From positions 1 to 34,779 of the forward strand of contig NZ_VWVV01000042.1 in NCBI RefSeq assembly GCF_009830945.1: a stretch of DNA of 34,779 bases. Reading direction: 5' to 3'. The notes under the pieces were generated by a model. That model was not told the origin of the DNA, made no database searches, and saw only the letters and a list, made by a program, of their open reading frames with translations. Both the position numbers and the translations under genes were made by a program. Source of the DNA: Nocardiopsis sp. FR4 (GTDB lineage: Bacteria > Actinomycetota > Actinomycetes > Streptosporangiales > Streptosporangiaceae). How positions within the stretch are numbered: position 1 is the first letter of the stretch; each line of letters opens with the position of its first letter. Below, piece after piece: positions 7,611-15,420 of the stretch.

Positions 7611-8714
7611 TTGACATTCCCCTCTCCAGTCTCCGCGCGCACCGTTTTCCGAGGCGGTATCGCTTTCGCCGCCTTCGGCGCGCTCAGCCTCGCGGCCGCC
7701 GTTCCCGCCCACGCCGAGAACGGAGAAGTCGGTTACGCGCACACGAGTGTCGCGGGGGAGGCCGAACTCACCGCGTTCTATCCGCGGGGAGGCGACGTCC
7801 ACGGCACCTTCCGCTATCTGGACGCCTTCGGCGGTGAAATCTTCGCCGCCTCCCACACCTCCGTTCTGGTGGACGTGGAGGAGGACACCGTCTCCGCCCG
7901 TGTGGCGTTCGACGAGCTGCGCGTCGAGCTCACGGAAGCCGACGTCGAGGCCATGCGTGAGGCGGCCGCGGACGGTGTCTCCCAGCCCGGACTCGAAAAC
8001 CCCGAGGGCGGATCCGAGGACCTGCTCCTCCAGGCCTCCTTCACCGGGCCCGAGATCGCGGTCAACCAGAACTGGGCCGGGCAACCGGAGTTCTCCCATG
8101 ACCCGGGCACGGAGACCGTCGAGGTGAACGAGCTCGGCGCGGAGATCTCCCTTTCCGCCGAGACGGCCCCCTGGCACGAGACCGTCGAGGACCGGTCACT
8201 GATAGGGCAGGGCTTGGCCGCGAGGCAGGAACTGTGGGGCGGGGTCCAGGCCCTGGACCTGGTCGTGTCCTTCCCTGACGAGGGTTTCAGCGTGTCCTAC
8301 CGGGTCGGCGAGGCCGTCGTCGGCACGGACACCGAACCCGAGCAGGTCGGCGACGGCGAGACCGGTGGTGGCGAGACCGGCGGTGATGGTGAGGCCGGTG
8401 AGGACACCGGTGACGGTGAGACCGATGGCGAGGGTGACGGCGACGGCACCGGAGACGGCGGCAGCGGGAACGAGGGCTCTGACGACGAGGGCGCTCAGGA
8501 CGGGGGAACGGACGGCGACGGGAACACCGGCGGGGACGGGCGGGACTCCTCCGGCGAGGAGACCGGGGGCGAGGCCGGCGGCCCTCTGGCGCGGACCGGC
8601 AGCCCGGTCGCGGGGCTGATCGCCGCCGGTGCCGCGGTCGCAGCGGGCGGTGGCGCGGCCGTCTACTGGACCCGCCGCAGGAAGGCCGCCGCCGAGGAGG
8701 ACGGCGGGAGCTGA
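7611..8714 (+). CDS. Secreted, sortase-anchored (LARTG) surface protein
   Basis: About 367 residues. The N-terminal signal peptide has a basic part with R10 and R14, a hydrophobic core (IAFAAFGALSLAAAV) and a VPAHA cleavage site after residue 35. A beta-rich domain of about 200 residues with no recognised family follows. A linker (about 243-325) is made almost only of Gly, Asp, Glu and Thr. The C terminus is a cell-wall sorting signal: LARTG at 326-330, a hydrophobic helix and the basic tail WTRRRK. LAxTG is the motif used by class E sortases of actinomycetes, so the protein is probably covalently linked to peptidoglycan. Start TTG 7611 is chosen for the GAGG six bases upstream and the signal peptide position. 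No sortase gene is in the window. Confidence 0.75.
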   Translation: MTFPSPVSARTVFRGGIAFAAFGALSLAAAVPAHAENGEVGYAHTSVAGEAELTAFYPRGGDVHGTFRYLDAFGGEIFAASHTSVLVDVEEDTVSARVAFDELRVELTEADVEAMREAAADGVSQPGLENPEGGSEDLLLQASFTGPEIAVNQNWAGQPEFSHDPGTETVEVNELGAEISLSAETAPWHETVEDRSLIGQGLAARQELWGGVQALDLVVSFPDEGFSVSYRVGEAVVGTDTEPEQVGDGETGGGETGGDGEAGEDTGDGETDGEGDGDGTGDGGSGNEGSDDEGAQDGGTDGDGNTGGDGRDSSGEETGGEAGGPLARTGSPVAGLIAAGAAVAAGGGAAVYWTRRRKAAAEEDGGS

Positions 8715-8729
8715 CCGGGGCGTTCACCT

Positions 8730-8767
8730 GACGCGGCGCCCGGAACGAACGTTCCGGGCGCCGCGTC
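8730..8767 (+). terminator. Perfect GC hairpin after the LARTG gene
   Basis: Arms 8730-8747 and 8750-8767 are perfectly complementary over 18 bp with two unpaired bases. It lies 15 bases after the stop. There is no U-tract, as is common for actinomycete terminators. Confidence 0.8.
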
Positions 8768-9126
8768 CGCGTGTACTCCGGGAAGGCGGTGTCACAGCGG
8801 CGCGTCCTCACGGACGCTCCAGTCCGCTCGCGGAAGGGGCCGGGGACGGTTCCCCGCCCGTTCCGCGCCGTTCCCGCAGACCCGGCGGCGGGCCGAACGG
8901 ACACCCGCCCCGCTCCGGCAGGTCCGCCGGAAACAGCCGCCGTGTCCCGGCGGGGGAGCGGACCGCCGAAGGTTCGCTCCGCTCGGGCCGTCATCACCGC
9001 GTCCTCCACTCGGAAGGGCGTGCCGCGGCAGGTCTGCCGCCGACGGTCCCCGGCCCCCTGCTTGAGAACGCACTTCGCGCATCGACGTATGACGAGCACG
9101 CTGGCTGCGGCTCCGTCCCGACGCGG
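8768..9126. other. Gene-free convergent gap
   Basis: This lies between the terminator of the LARTG gene and the 3' end of the minus-strand isomerase gene. Long frames exist on both strands here, but they continue as antisense frames across confident genes and show no recognisable domain. Nothing else is seen. Confidence 0.5.
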
Positions 9127-9945
9127 TTACTGCGGAGCCCTGAGGCAGGCCAGGCTCCGCCGCGCGGCCGTGGGGCTGTCCGGGAGCTGGCGGTGCTCCA
9201 TGACGAGCCATCCCGCGAACCCGGTCCGCTCCAGCTCGTGGAGCAGCCGCGCCAGCCCCGGTTCGCCCGGGGCCAGGGGGCCGCGGTCCGGCCCCGCGAG
9301 CTGGACCTCGCCGAGGAGCCCGCGGGCCGCGCGCACGGACTCCGCCGGGTCGTCGCCGACCGCCGCCATGTGGTGGGTGTCCAGCACCAGCCCGAGCGCC
9401 TCGTGGCCGAGCCGATCCAGGAGCTCCCGGGCCTCGGCGAAGTCGGTGAACAGGTCGGTCGTCCCCGGTTCCTGGGGCTCCAGCAGGAGGCGGACGCCCG
9501 CGGCCCCGGCCGCGTCGGCGACCTCCTCGATGCCCCGCACCGCCCATGCGCGCTGTCGTTCCGCGAGCCGTCCCCCGTCGGTCCTGCCGCGTGAGCGCCC
9601 CAGGGTCACGGGCACCCCCAGGCGCCCCGCCAGCCGGGCCGCCGAGGTGAGACGGGCGCGGGCACGGGCCCGCGCCGCCGGGTCGGGGGAGGCGAGGGCC
9701 GCGCCGTCGTGGCCCACCGGGCCGGTGCCGACGGCGGCGACGGCGAGCCCGTGGCGCCGCGACGCGGCCTCCAGGGCGGCCGGGTCGACGCGTTCGGGGT
9801 CCTGGACCTGGATCTCCACGCCGTCGTATCCCAGGGCGGCGAGTTCGGCCAGCGCCCGTTCGAAGGGGGCCGCGTAGCCCAGGGGCACCGGTGCCCGGCA
9901 CTCGGGGGAGGCGACGGTGTGGGCGACGCGCGGGGAGGGGCTCAC
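9127..9945 (-). CDS. AP-endonuclease-2-family sugar isomerase (OtnI/hydroxypyruvate isomerase-like)
   Basis: 272 residues forming a TIM-barrel of the sugar phosphate isomerase/epimerase superfamily. GYDGVEIQVQDP is strand 2, LLLEPQEP carries the first metal-binding Glu, LVLDTHHM the Asp/His pair, and GWLVMEHRQ the last Glu. In characterised tetronate pathways a related enzyme, OtnI, interconverts 2-oxo- and 3-oxo-tetronate; here the role is inferred from the neighbouring OtnK- and OtnC-like genes. Start GTG 9945 overlaps the upstream racemase-fold gene by four bases (GTGA), so the two are translationally coupled. Alternatives are another acid-sugar isomerase, or a decarboxylase like OiaC of apionate pathways. 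Confidence 0.7.
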   Translation of the reverse strand: MSPSPRVAHTVASPECRAPVPLGYAAPFERALAELAALGYDGVEIQVQDPERVDPAALEAASRRHGLAVAAVGTGPVGHDGAALASPDPAARARARARLTSAARLAGRLGVPVTLGRSRGRTDGGRLAERQRAWAVRGIEEVADAAGAAGVRLLLEPQEPGTTDLFTDFAEARELLDRLGHEALGLVLDTHHMAAVGDDPAESVRAARGLLGEVQLAGPDRGPLAPGEPGLARLLHELERTGFAGWLVMEHRQLPDSPTAARRSLACLRAPQ

Positions 9946-10622
9946 GGCGTCCCGTCTCGAACGGGTTCGCCGGTCAACCGCTCACGCATCCGCAGCGCCG
10001 CGGCGCGCGGTCCGCTGAAGACGGGCAGGCCGAGGGAGTCGCTGAGCAGGCCGGCGACGGGTGACAGGGAGTACTGGGCCAGGACCACCGCGTCGAAACC
10101 GCCGTTCTCCAGGTGGGGCAGGACGACGGAGACGGCCTCCTCGGGCGCGTCCCCGGCACGTGCCGCATCCTCGCACAGTACGGTCCGGACCTCGGTCTCG
10201 GCTCCCGTGTCCGCGACCAGGGCGCGCATCTGCTCCATCGCCGGGTCGACGGCGGGGGCCACCGAGGCCAGTACCGCGACCCTGGCGAAGCCGCCCCGCA
10301 CCACGTCGTGGAACACCGCCTCGTCGGGCCGGTCGATCGGGCGGTCCCACAGTTGCCGGGCCACGTCCACCACGGGGCCGTAGGCGGAGCAGGTCAGCAG
10401 CACCGCGTCGGCCCCGCCGGTGAAGGCGTGCTCGATCAGGCGCAGCATGCGGCGCTGCGGTTCTCCCCGGACGCCGTCCCTGGCGTCCTCCAGCAGTCGG
10501 TCGTCCAACAGGTGCCAGACCCCGGCCTCGGGGAACACCTCCTCGAACGCCTGCTGTGCGAGGCGCGCCGCGGCGCCGTTGGCGTGGATCATCGCCACGA
10601 GCGGTGAGGGGACAGGGGACAC
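9942..10622 (-). CDS. Asp/Glu racemase-superfamily protein with only one catalytic cysteine
   Basis: 226 residues. The fold is indicated by VAMIHANG at the N terminus, ADAVLLTCSAYGP with Cys78 at the first catalytic position, ARVAVLASV at the half-way strand and FDAVVLAQYSLSPV at the pseudo-symmetric second site. Racemases need a second Cys there, but this protein has A-Q-Y-S. It is therefore unlikely to be a classical two-base racemase and may be a tautomerase, isomerase or decarboxylase of this fold. Start GTG 10622 has GGAGG five bases upstream. It is the first gene of a two-gene operon controlled from the operator at 10721-10743, and so is part of the acid-sugar regulon. Confidence 0.7.
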   Translation of the reverse strand: MSPVPSPLVAMIHANGAAARLAQQAFEEVFPEAGVWHLLDDRLLEDARDGVRGEPQRRMLRLIEHAFTGGADAVLLTCSAYGPVVDVARQLWDRPIDRPDEAVFHDVVRGGFARVAVLASVAPAVDPAMEQMRALVADTGAETEVRTVLCEDAARAGDAPEEAVSVVLPHLENGGFDAVVLAQYSLSPVAGLLSDSLGLPVFSGPRAAALRMRERLTGEPVRDGTP

Positions 10623-10720
10623 GGGACCTCCATGTTCACGGGCCCGCCCCGGGGTCCCGCCGGGTTGAGGGCACGGGGCCGGGCCGGAGCAGCGGCTGTG
10701 CGCTCACGATAGCTATTTTT

Positions 10721-10743
10721 GGTCAACTGGTCTACCGGTTACC
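10721..10743 (-). promoter_or_regulatory. Operator of the racemase-fold/isomerase operon (FadR-type regulon site 1)
   Basis: Three GGT/ACC half-sites lie in tandem here: GGTCAACTGGTCTACC (10721-10736) overlaps GGTCTACCGGTTACC (10729-10743). Over 24 bases the sequence differs from the site at 10875-10898 at only three positions. It is about 100 bp upstream of the GTG at 10622. Inferred binding protein: the FCD GntR regulator at 15421-16200. The -10 and -35 boxes for the minus-strand unit are not clear; GTTGAT just upstream of the operator sits where the -10 lies at the kinase promoter. Confidence 0.7.
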
Positions 10744-10845
10744 AATCAACGCGAGAGCTGCCCCCATCAGGGAAAACGACCGCCGAGTCGTCCGAAACAG
10801 CAGGTCAGTGCGTGTGGGCAGTGAGCTTTTTCGCGGCCCTGCGTC

Positions 10846-10897
10846 TTGACGGGTGTGATTCGGCTCTCTACTTTGGTCAACAGGTTGACCGGTTACC
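10846..10897 (+). promoter_or_regulatory. tctC promoter with overlapping operator (regulon site 2)
   Basis: The -35 box TTGACG (10846-10851), a 17-bp spacer and the -10 box TACTTT (10869-10874) make a good vegetative promoter. The operator GGTCAACAGGTTGACC/GGTTGACCGGTTACC (10875-10897) begins at the first base after the -10, so a bound repressor would cover the start of transcription. The transcript would have a leader of about 125 bases before ATG 11008. Regulation by the nearby FadR-type protein is inferred from the operator being present in its own promoter too. Confidence 0.75.
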
Positions 10898-11007
10898 AGA
10901 TGTCAACATGCTCGTCATCAGGGTGTCCCTCCCTCACCTTTCGGAGCCGACCCGGACCCCGCGGTCCCCGGCGCCCCGGCGGTGCGCCCTGACAAGGAAA
11001 GGCTTCG

Positions 11008-12030
11008 ATGCACATGAACCGCGCTACGCGAAGGACCGCGTCCAGGTGGCCGGCCACCTCCGGGCTCGCCCTCGTCTCCGTACTCGCCCTGTCCGCCTGC
11101 TCGTCCCTGGCGGATCCCACCGTCCAGGAGGGGCCCTGGGAGCCCGGCGACAACGTCAAGCTGGTCATCCACGCCGACGCTGGCGGCTCCTCCGACCTGA
11201 TGGGCCGCCAGATCGCCGACATCCTGTCCTCGGAGGACATCGTCAGCCAGCCGGTGTCGCCGGAGAACCGGCCCGGCGGCAGCGGCGCGGTGGCCTACAC
11301 CTACCTGCTCGGCCAGGAGGGCAACGGCCACGTGATCGCCACGCTGTCCTCCTCGTACCTGACGACGGCGGTACAGGGCAAGGCCGACTACACCTACGAG
11401 GACTTCACCAATCTCGCGATCCTGGCCAGCGACGGTCTCATGATCGCCGTCAGCGCCGACTCCCCCTACGAGTCCCTCGACGACCTCGTCACCGCGGCCA
11501 AGGAGAACCCCGGCCAGATCAGCTTCGGCGGCACGCAGCTGGGCGGCGCGGACTCCATCGTGCGCCACCTGATCGAGGAGCAGACCGGAGCCGACCTGAA
11601 CTACGTCAGCTTCGACGGCGGGAGCGAGGTCAACTCGGCCCTGCTCGGCGGCAACGTGGACGTGATCGCGGCCAACCCGGCCGAGGTGCAGGGGCTCCTG
11701 GAGAGCGGGCGCCTGCGCGGCCTGGCCGTGACCACTCCCGAACGCCTGGAGGGCCTGGACGTGCCCACAGCCCTGGAGGAGGGCGTGGAGCTGGAGTTCA
11801 CCCAGGCCCGCGGGATCGTCGCCCCGCCCGGGCTGACCGAGGGCCAGCGCGAGTTCTGGAACGAGGCCATCACCGAGGCCGCACAGACACAGCAGTGGCA
11901 GGACTACCTCGACACCAACCTCCTCATGGAGGACCTGCACGTCGGCGAGCAGGCGGAGGCCTACGTCGAGGCCGAGTGGGCCAAGTACGTCGACATCATG
12001 GACGCGCTCGGCCTCCGAGGGGAGGGCTGA
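11008..12030 (+). CDS. tctC: Tripartite tricarboxylate transporter substrate-binding lipoprotein (TctC family)
   Basis: 340 residues. The signal peptide ends in a lipobox, LALSAC, with Cys31 as lipid anchor. The mature part fits the TctC/Bug family: VKLVIHADAGGSSDLMGRQIA near the N terminus, ENRPGGSGAVAYTYL, FGGTQLGGADSIVRHLI, VDVIAANPAEVQGLLESGRLRGLAV and the usual C-terminal helices. Bug proteins bind carboxylates such as citrate, tartrate or hydroxy acids; the ligand here is inferred to be a four-carbon acid sugar. ATG 11008 has AAGGA upstream; ATG 11014 is also possible. It is the first gene of tctCBA plus the dehydrogenase. Confidence 0.85.
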   Translation: MHMNRATRRTASRWPATSGLALVSVLALSACSSLADPTVQEGPWEPGDNVKLVIHADAGGSSDLMGRQIADILSSEDIVSQPVSPENRPGGSGAVAYTYLLGQEGNGHVIATLSSSYLTTAVQGKADYTYEDFTNLAILASDGLMIAVSADSPYESLDDLVTAAKENPGQISFGGTQLGGADSIVRHLIEEQTGADLNYVSFDGGSEVNSALLGGNVDVIAANPAEVQGLLESGRLRGLAVTTPERLEGLDVPTALEEGVELEFTQARGIVAPPGLTEGQREFWNEAITEAAQTQQWQDYLDTNLLMEDLHVGEQAEAYVEAEWAKYVDIMDALGLRGEG

Positions 12031-12031
12031 C

Positions 12032-12604
12032 ATGCCCGCCGTCCGATGGAGGGCAGCGGTCGACGCCGCCGTCGGCCTGCTGTTCCTCTGCTGGTTCCTG
12101 GCCTCGTTGCAGCTGCCCTACGGCGACGGCGGACGCCCCGGCCCTGGCGCCTTCCCGCTGTGGCTGTCCCTGGCGGGGATGGTGCTGAGCACCGCGGTCG
12201 TGGTCAACGCGCTGCGCCCCGGGCGGGGCGCCCGGGGCGGGGACGCGGTGCCGCCGGACGCCCCCGGGCCGGTCCCGGTGCCCGGCCCGGCGGGGCCCCC
12301 GGCGGCCGGGACGGACGACGCCCCGGCCGCGGGAGCACCCGCGGTCCTGGTCGAGGACGCCGACTCCGGGCGCGTGTGGCGCCCCCTCGGGGGACTCGCC
12401 GGCCTCGTCGGCTTCTTCCTCCTGGTCCCGGTGATCGGGTTCCTGGCCAGCCTCGTCCTGCTGCTGCTCTACCTGTGCCTCGTGCTGATCAGGATGAAGC
12501 CCCTCACCGGGCTGGCCGTCACCCTGGGCACCGCGGCGTTCGTCTACGCGGTCTTCTACCTGGCCTTCGGCGTTCCCTTCCCCAACAGTCTGATCGGCGT
12601 CTAG
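12032..12604 (+). CDS. tctB: Tripartite tricarboxylate transporter small membrane subunit (TctB family)
   Basis: 190 residues with four predicted membrane helices: AAVDAAVGLLFLCWFLASLQL, a Pro/Gly-flanked second helix (GAFPLWLSLAGMVL), then two after a long Pro/Ala-rich cytosolic loop (residues about 70-115), ending IGFLASLVLLLLYLCLVLI and the C-terminal FVYAVFYLAFGVPFPNS motif. The GPGAFPLW and VPFPNS motifs are family hallmarks. It starts one base after the tctC stop and ends three bases before tctA, so the three are cotranscribed. It pairs with TctA to form the membrane part of this ion-coupled importer. Confidence 0.85.
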   Translation: MPAVRWRAAVDAAVGLLFLCWFLASLQLPYGDGGRPGPGAFPLWLSLAGMVLSTAVVVNALRPGRGARGGDAVPPDAPGPVPVPGPAGPPAAGTDDAPAAGAPAVLVEDADSGRVWRPLGGLAGLVGFFLLVPVIGFLASLVLLLLYLCLVLIRMKPLTGLAVTLGTAAFVYAVFYLAFGVPFPNSLIGV

Positions 12605-12607
12605 CCC

Positions 12608-14131
12608 ATGGATCTCCTCGCCAACCTCGGCAGCGGGTTCCTGACCGCGCTGTCACCCACCAACCTGATGTTCGCCCTGCTCGGCGTCATGCTGGGCATG
12701 GTCGTGGGCGCCCTGCCGGGCATCAACCCCTCCGGAGCGGTCGCCCTACTGCTGCCCATCGGCGCGACCCTCGAGCCCACCACGGCCATCATCATGCTCG
12801 CCGCCACCTACTACGGCGGCATGTACGGCGGGACCCTCACCTCGGTGATGGTCAACATCCCCGGCGACAGCTCCAGCGTCGCCACCACCTTCGACGGCTA
12901 CAAGATGGCGGTGAAGGGGCAGGCGGGCAAGGCCCTGGGCATCGCCGCCATCGGCTCCTTCATCGCGGGAACCCTGGCCGCCGTGATGCTGATGGTCGCC
13001 GCCCCGCCGCTCGCGGACTGGGCGGTCCGGTTCGGCCCGCCCGAGTTCTTCGCGCTGACCCTGCTGGGCCTGACCACCCTCACCGCGCTGGGCGGCGGGT
13101 CCAAGCTCAAGGCCGCGGCCATGGGCGTCCTCGGACTCCTCATCGGCACCATCGGCCTGGACCCCATCCTCGGCGACTCCCGGTTCACCTTCGGCAACAT
13201 CAACCTGCTCAACGGCATCGACTTCCTGCCGATCGTCATCGGCCTGTTCGGCCTCGCCGAGATCGCCAACATCCTGGCCAACCGCACCCGTGTCGAACCC
13301 GTCAGGTACAAGCTCAAGGGCCTGCTGCCCGACCGCGAGGACTGGAGGCACGCCCGCGGCCCCATCGTCCGCGGCGGCACCGTCGGCTTCTTCGGCGGCA
13401 TGCTCCCCGGATCGGGCGGCACGCTGTCCTCGCTGCTGGCCTACGCCCTGGAACGCCGGGTGGCCAAGCGGCGCAGGCTGCTGGGCACCGGCATCGTCGA
13501 GGGCGTCGCGGCACCGGAGTCGGCCAACAACGCGGCCGCCACCGGGGCCATGATCCCCATGCTGACCCTGGGCATCCCCGGCTCGGCCACCACCGCCGTG
13601 CTGCTGGGCGGGCTCATGATGTACGGCATCCAGCCCGGCCCGCTCATGATCAGCGAGAACCCCGGCGTCTTCTGGGGCCTGGTCGCCAGCATGTACATCG
13701 GCAACACCCTGCTGCTGATCATCAACCTGCCGATGGTCCCGCTGTTCGTCAAGGCGCTCCAGCTGCGCCCCACCACCCTGGTCCCCATCGTCATCGGGAT
13801 CGCCCTGGCCGGCGCCTACAGCCTGCGCAACAACCTCTTCGACGTCCTCGTCGTCATCATCGCCGGAGCCGTCGGCTACTTCCTGCGCCAGTTCGGCTAC
13901 CCCGCGGCGCCGCTGGTCCTGGCGATGGTCCTGGGTCCGATGGTGGAGCAGTCGCTGCGCCAGTCGTTGCAGATGTCCCAGGGCAGCCTGTTCATCCTCC
14001 TGGAGCGTCCGGTGTCACTGGTCATCCTCGCCCTCGCGGCCCTCATCATCACCGCTCCGTTCCTCGGCGGACTGATCACCAGAACCAGGAACCGCCGCGG
14101 CGCCGGCCCCCGGGTCGACGCCACCCCGTGA
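12608..14131 (+). CDS. tctA: Tripartite tricarboxylate transporter large membrane subunit (TctA family)
   Basis: 507 residues with about eleven to twelve membrane helices. Family signatures include GALPGINPSGAVALLLPI near the N terminus, YYGGMYGGTLTSVMVNIPGDSSSVATTFDGY, and in the second half GFFGGMLPGSGGTLSSLLAYALERR and GAMIPMLTLGIPGSATTAVLLGG. The two Pro-Gly loops are pseudo-repeats thought to form the substrate and ion path. It acts with TctB and the lipoprotein TctC. Start ATG 12608 lies three bases after the tctB stop. The dehydrogenase gene follows after 40 bases. Confidence 0.9.
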   Translation: MDLLANLGSGFLTALSPTNLMFALLGVMLGMVVGALPGINPSGAVALLLPIGATLEPTTAIIMLAATYYGGMYGGTLTSVMVNIPGDSSSVATTFDGYKMAVKGQAGKALGIAAIGSFIAGTLAAVMLMVAAPPLADWAVRFGPPEFFALTLLGLTTLTALGGGSKLKAAAMGVLGLLIGTIGLDPILGDSRFTFGNINLLNGIDFLPIVIGLFGLAEIANILANRTRVEPVRYKLKGLLPDREDWRHARGPIVRGGTVGFFGGMLPGSGGTLSSLLAYALERRVAKRRRLLGTGIVEGVAAPESANNAAATGAMIPMLTLGIPGSATTAVLLGGLMMYGIQPGPLMISENPGVFWGLVASMYIGNTLLLIINLPMVPLFVKALQLRPTTLVPIVIGIALAGAYSLRNNLFDVLVVIIAGAVGYFLRQFGYPAAPLVLAMVLGPMVEQSLRQSLQMSQGSLFILLERPVSLVILALAALIITAPFLGGLITRTRNRRGAGPRVDATP

Positions 14132-14171
14132 CCGCCCCCCGCCCGTCCACACCGCTAGGAGCACCACGCAC

Positions 14172-15251
14172 ATGTCCACCAACCGCAGCTACGTCCTGGG
14201 ACTGCTGGAAGGCGACGGCATCGGTCCGGAGATCGTCCCGGCCGCCGTCGGCGTCGTCGACGCGGCCCTGGCCTCGGTCGGCGCCGCACCCGCCGACTGG
14301 CGCCCCCTGCCCATGGGGCACTCGGCCATCGCCGAACACGGTTCCCCGATCCCCGACAGCACGCTGGAGGGCCTCGCCTCCACCGACGGCTGGCTCATGG
14401 GACCGCACGACAGCGCCGCCTACCCCGAGCCCTGGCGGTCGCGGCTCAACCCCAGCGGTACCGTGCGCAAGCACTTCCAGCTCTTCGCCAACATCCGCCC
14501 CTCCAAGAGCTTCCCCGGGTCGGGCGCCATCGCCGAGGGCGCCGACCTGGTCATCGTCCGCGAGAACACCCAGGGCTTCTACGCCGACCGCAACACCTTC
14601 CGCGGTACCGGTGAGTACATGCCCACGCCGGACGTGGCCATCGCCTCGGGCGTGTTCACCCGCGAGGCGATCGAGCGCAACGCCCGCGTCGCCTTCGAAC
14701 TGGCCGAGGCCCGGGGAAAGCACGTCACGATCGTCCACAAGGCCAACGTGCTCCAGCTGACCACCGGCCTGTTCCGCGACGTGTGCCGCGAGGTCGCCGC
14801 CGACCACCCCGGGGTGCGCGTCGACGACTTCCACATCGACGCCATGACCGTGCACCTGGTGCGCCGGGCCAGGGACTTCGACGTGATCGTCACCGAGAAC
14901 ATGTTCGGCGACATCCTCTCCGACCTGGCCGGTGAGCTGTGCGGGTCGCTGGGCGTGGCCCCCTCGCTCAACGCCTCCGCCGACCGCGCCATGGCCCAGG
15001 CCTCCCACGGCTCAGCCCCCGACATCGCCGGGCAGGGCCGGGCCAACCCCACGGCGATGATCCTCTCGGCCGCCATGCTCCTGGAGTGGTTGGCCGGGCG
15101 GCACGGCGACGACGCCCTCGCCCGGGCCGCGAAGGCGGTCGACGCCGCCATCGCCGCCGTCATCGCCGACGGCGTCACCACTCCCGACATGGGCGGAACG
15201 GCGTCCACCGGGGAGTTCGGCGAGGCCATCGCAGCCCGGCTCCGGGCGTGA
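14172..15251 (+). CDS. Isocitrate/isopropylmalate-type (tartrate dehydrogenase-like) beta-decarboxylating dehydrogenase
   Basis: 359 residues, full length for the family. LLEGDGIGPEI is the N-terminal motif; VRKHFQLFANIRP, VIVRENTQGFYA and KANVLQLTTGLFRDV carry substrate-binding Arg, Glu/Tyr and Lys residues. ENMFGDILSDLAGELCGSLG is the metal-binding signature, and HGSAPDIAGQGRANPTA the nucleotide loop. Such enzymes oxidise a 2-hydroxy acid with NAD(P)+ and often decarboxylate it. Leucine or TCA housekeeping is unlikely: it is cotranscribed with tctCBA and lies in the tetronate-type regulon. Tartrate- or tetronate-like acids are the inferred substrates. In known tetronate pathways this step uses an unrelated beta-hydroxyacid dehydrogenase. 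Confidence 0.8.
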   Translation: MSTNRSYVLGLLEGDGIGPEIVPAAVGVVDAALASVGAAPADWRPLPMGHSAIAEHGSPIPDSTLEGLASTDGWLMGPHDSAAYPEPWRSRLNPSGTVRKHFQLFANIRPSKSFPGSGAIAEGADLVIVRENTQGFYADRNTFRGTGEYMPTPDVAIASGVFTREAIERNARVAFELAEARGKHVTIVHKANVLQLTTGLFRDVCREVAADHPGVRVDDFHIDAMTVHLVRRARDFDVIVTENMFGDILSDLAGELCGSLGVAPSLNASADRAMAQASHGSAPDIAGQGRANPTAMILSAAMLLEWLAGRHGDDALARAAKAVDAAIAAVIADGVTTPDMGGTASTGEFGEAIAARLRA

Positions 15252-15258
15252 ACCCGGC

Positions 15259-15300
15259 CGCGGTGGCGCCGGCGCGGTTCGACGCGCCGGCGCCACCGCG
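15259..15300 (+). terminator. Strong hairpin ending the tct-dehydrogenase operon
   Basis: Arms 15259-15276 and 15283-15300 are perfectly complementary over 18 bp with a six-base loop. It begins eight bases after the dehydrogenase stop and separates the operon from the regulator, which has its own promoter. Confidence 0.8.
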
Positions 15301-15336
15301 CGCGGCCGGTCCGGCCACCGTGCCCGCCGGACGAGC

Positions 15337-15369
15337 GGTAAACCGGTGACCGGTCGGCGTCCCTATACT
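15337..15369 (+). promoter_or_regulatory. Autoregulated promoter of the FadR-type regulator (regulon site 4)
   Basis: The operator GGTAAACCGGTGACC (15337-15351) covers the expected -35 position of a TATACT -10 box (15364-15369). Transcription would start near 15376. This rules out the GTG at 15346 as a translation start and points to GTG 15421. The operator matches those in front of the transporter, kinase and isomerase units. Confidence 0.7.
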
Positions 15370-15420
15370 GAGGCCCTGGATTCGCAGGGAATTCCGACAA
15401 CGGCGATGGAGCGCAGCCCC

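Noticed and set aside
8730..8767. CRISPR or repeat array suggested by the palindromic GGAACG/CGTTCC sequences at 7324 and 8741
   Set aside because: Only two unrelated palindromes occur. One is part of a terminator hairpin. No regularly spaced repeats or cas genes are present.
8287..9099. Possible minus-strand gene covering the LARTG tail and the gap after it
   Set aside because: The protein is mostly Arg/Pro/Ser low complexity, crosses a perfect terminator hairpin and is antisense to a well-supported sorting-signal coding region.
14172..15251. Leucine biosynthesis gene leuB
   Set aside because: The sequence fits the broader isocitrate/isopropylmalate/tartrate dehydrogenase family, but it is cotranscribed with a carboxylate importer under the acid-sugar operator, with no leu genes nearby.
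15346..15420. N-terminal extension of the FadR-type regulator from GTG 15346
   Set aside because: A TATACT -10 box and the operator lie inside this stretch, so the transcript begins after it. The helix-turn-helix domain starts properly from GTG 15421.
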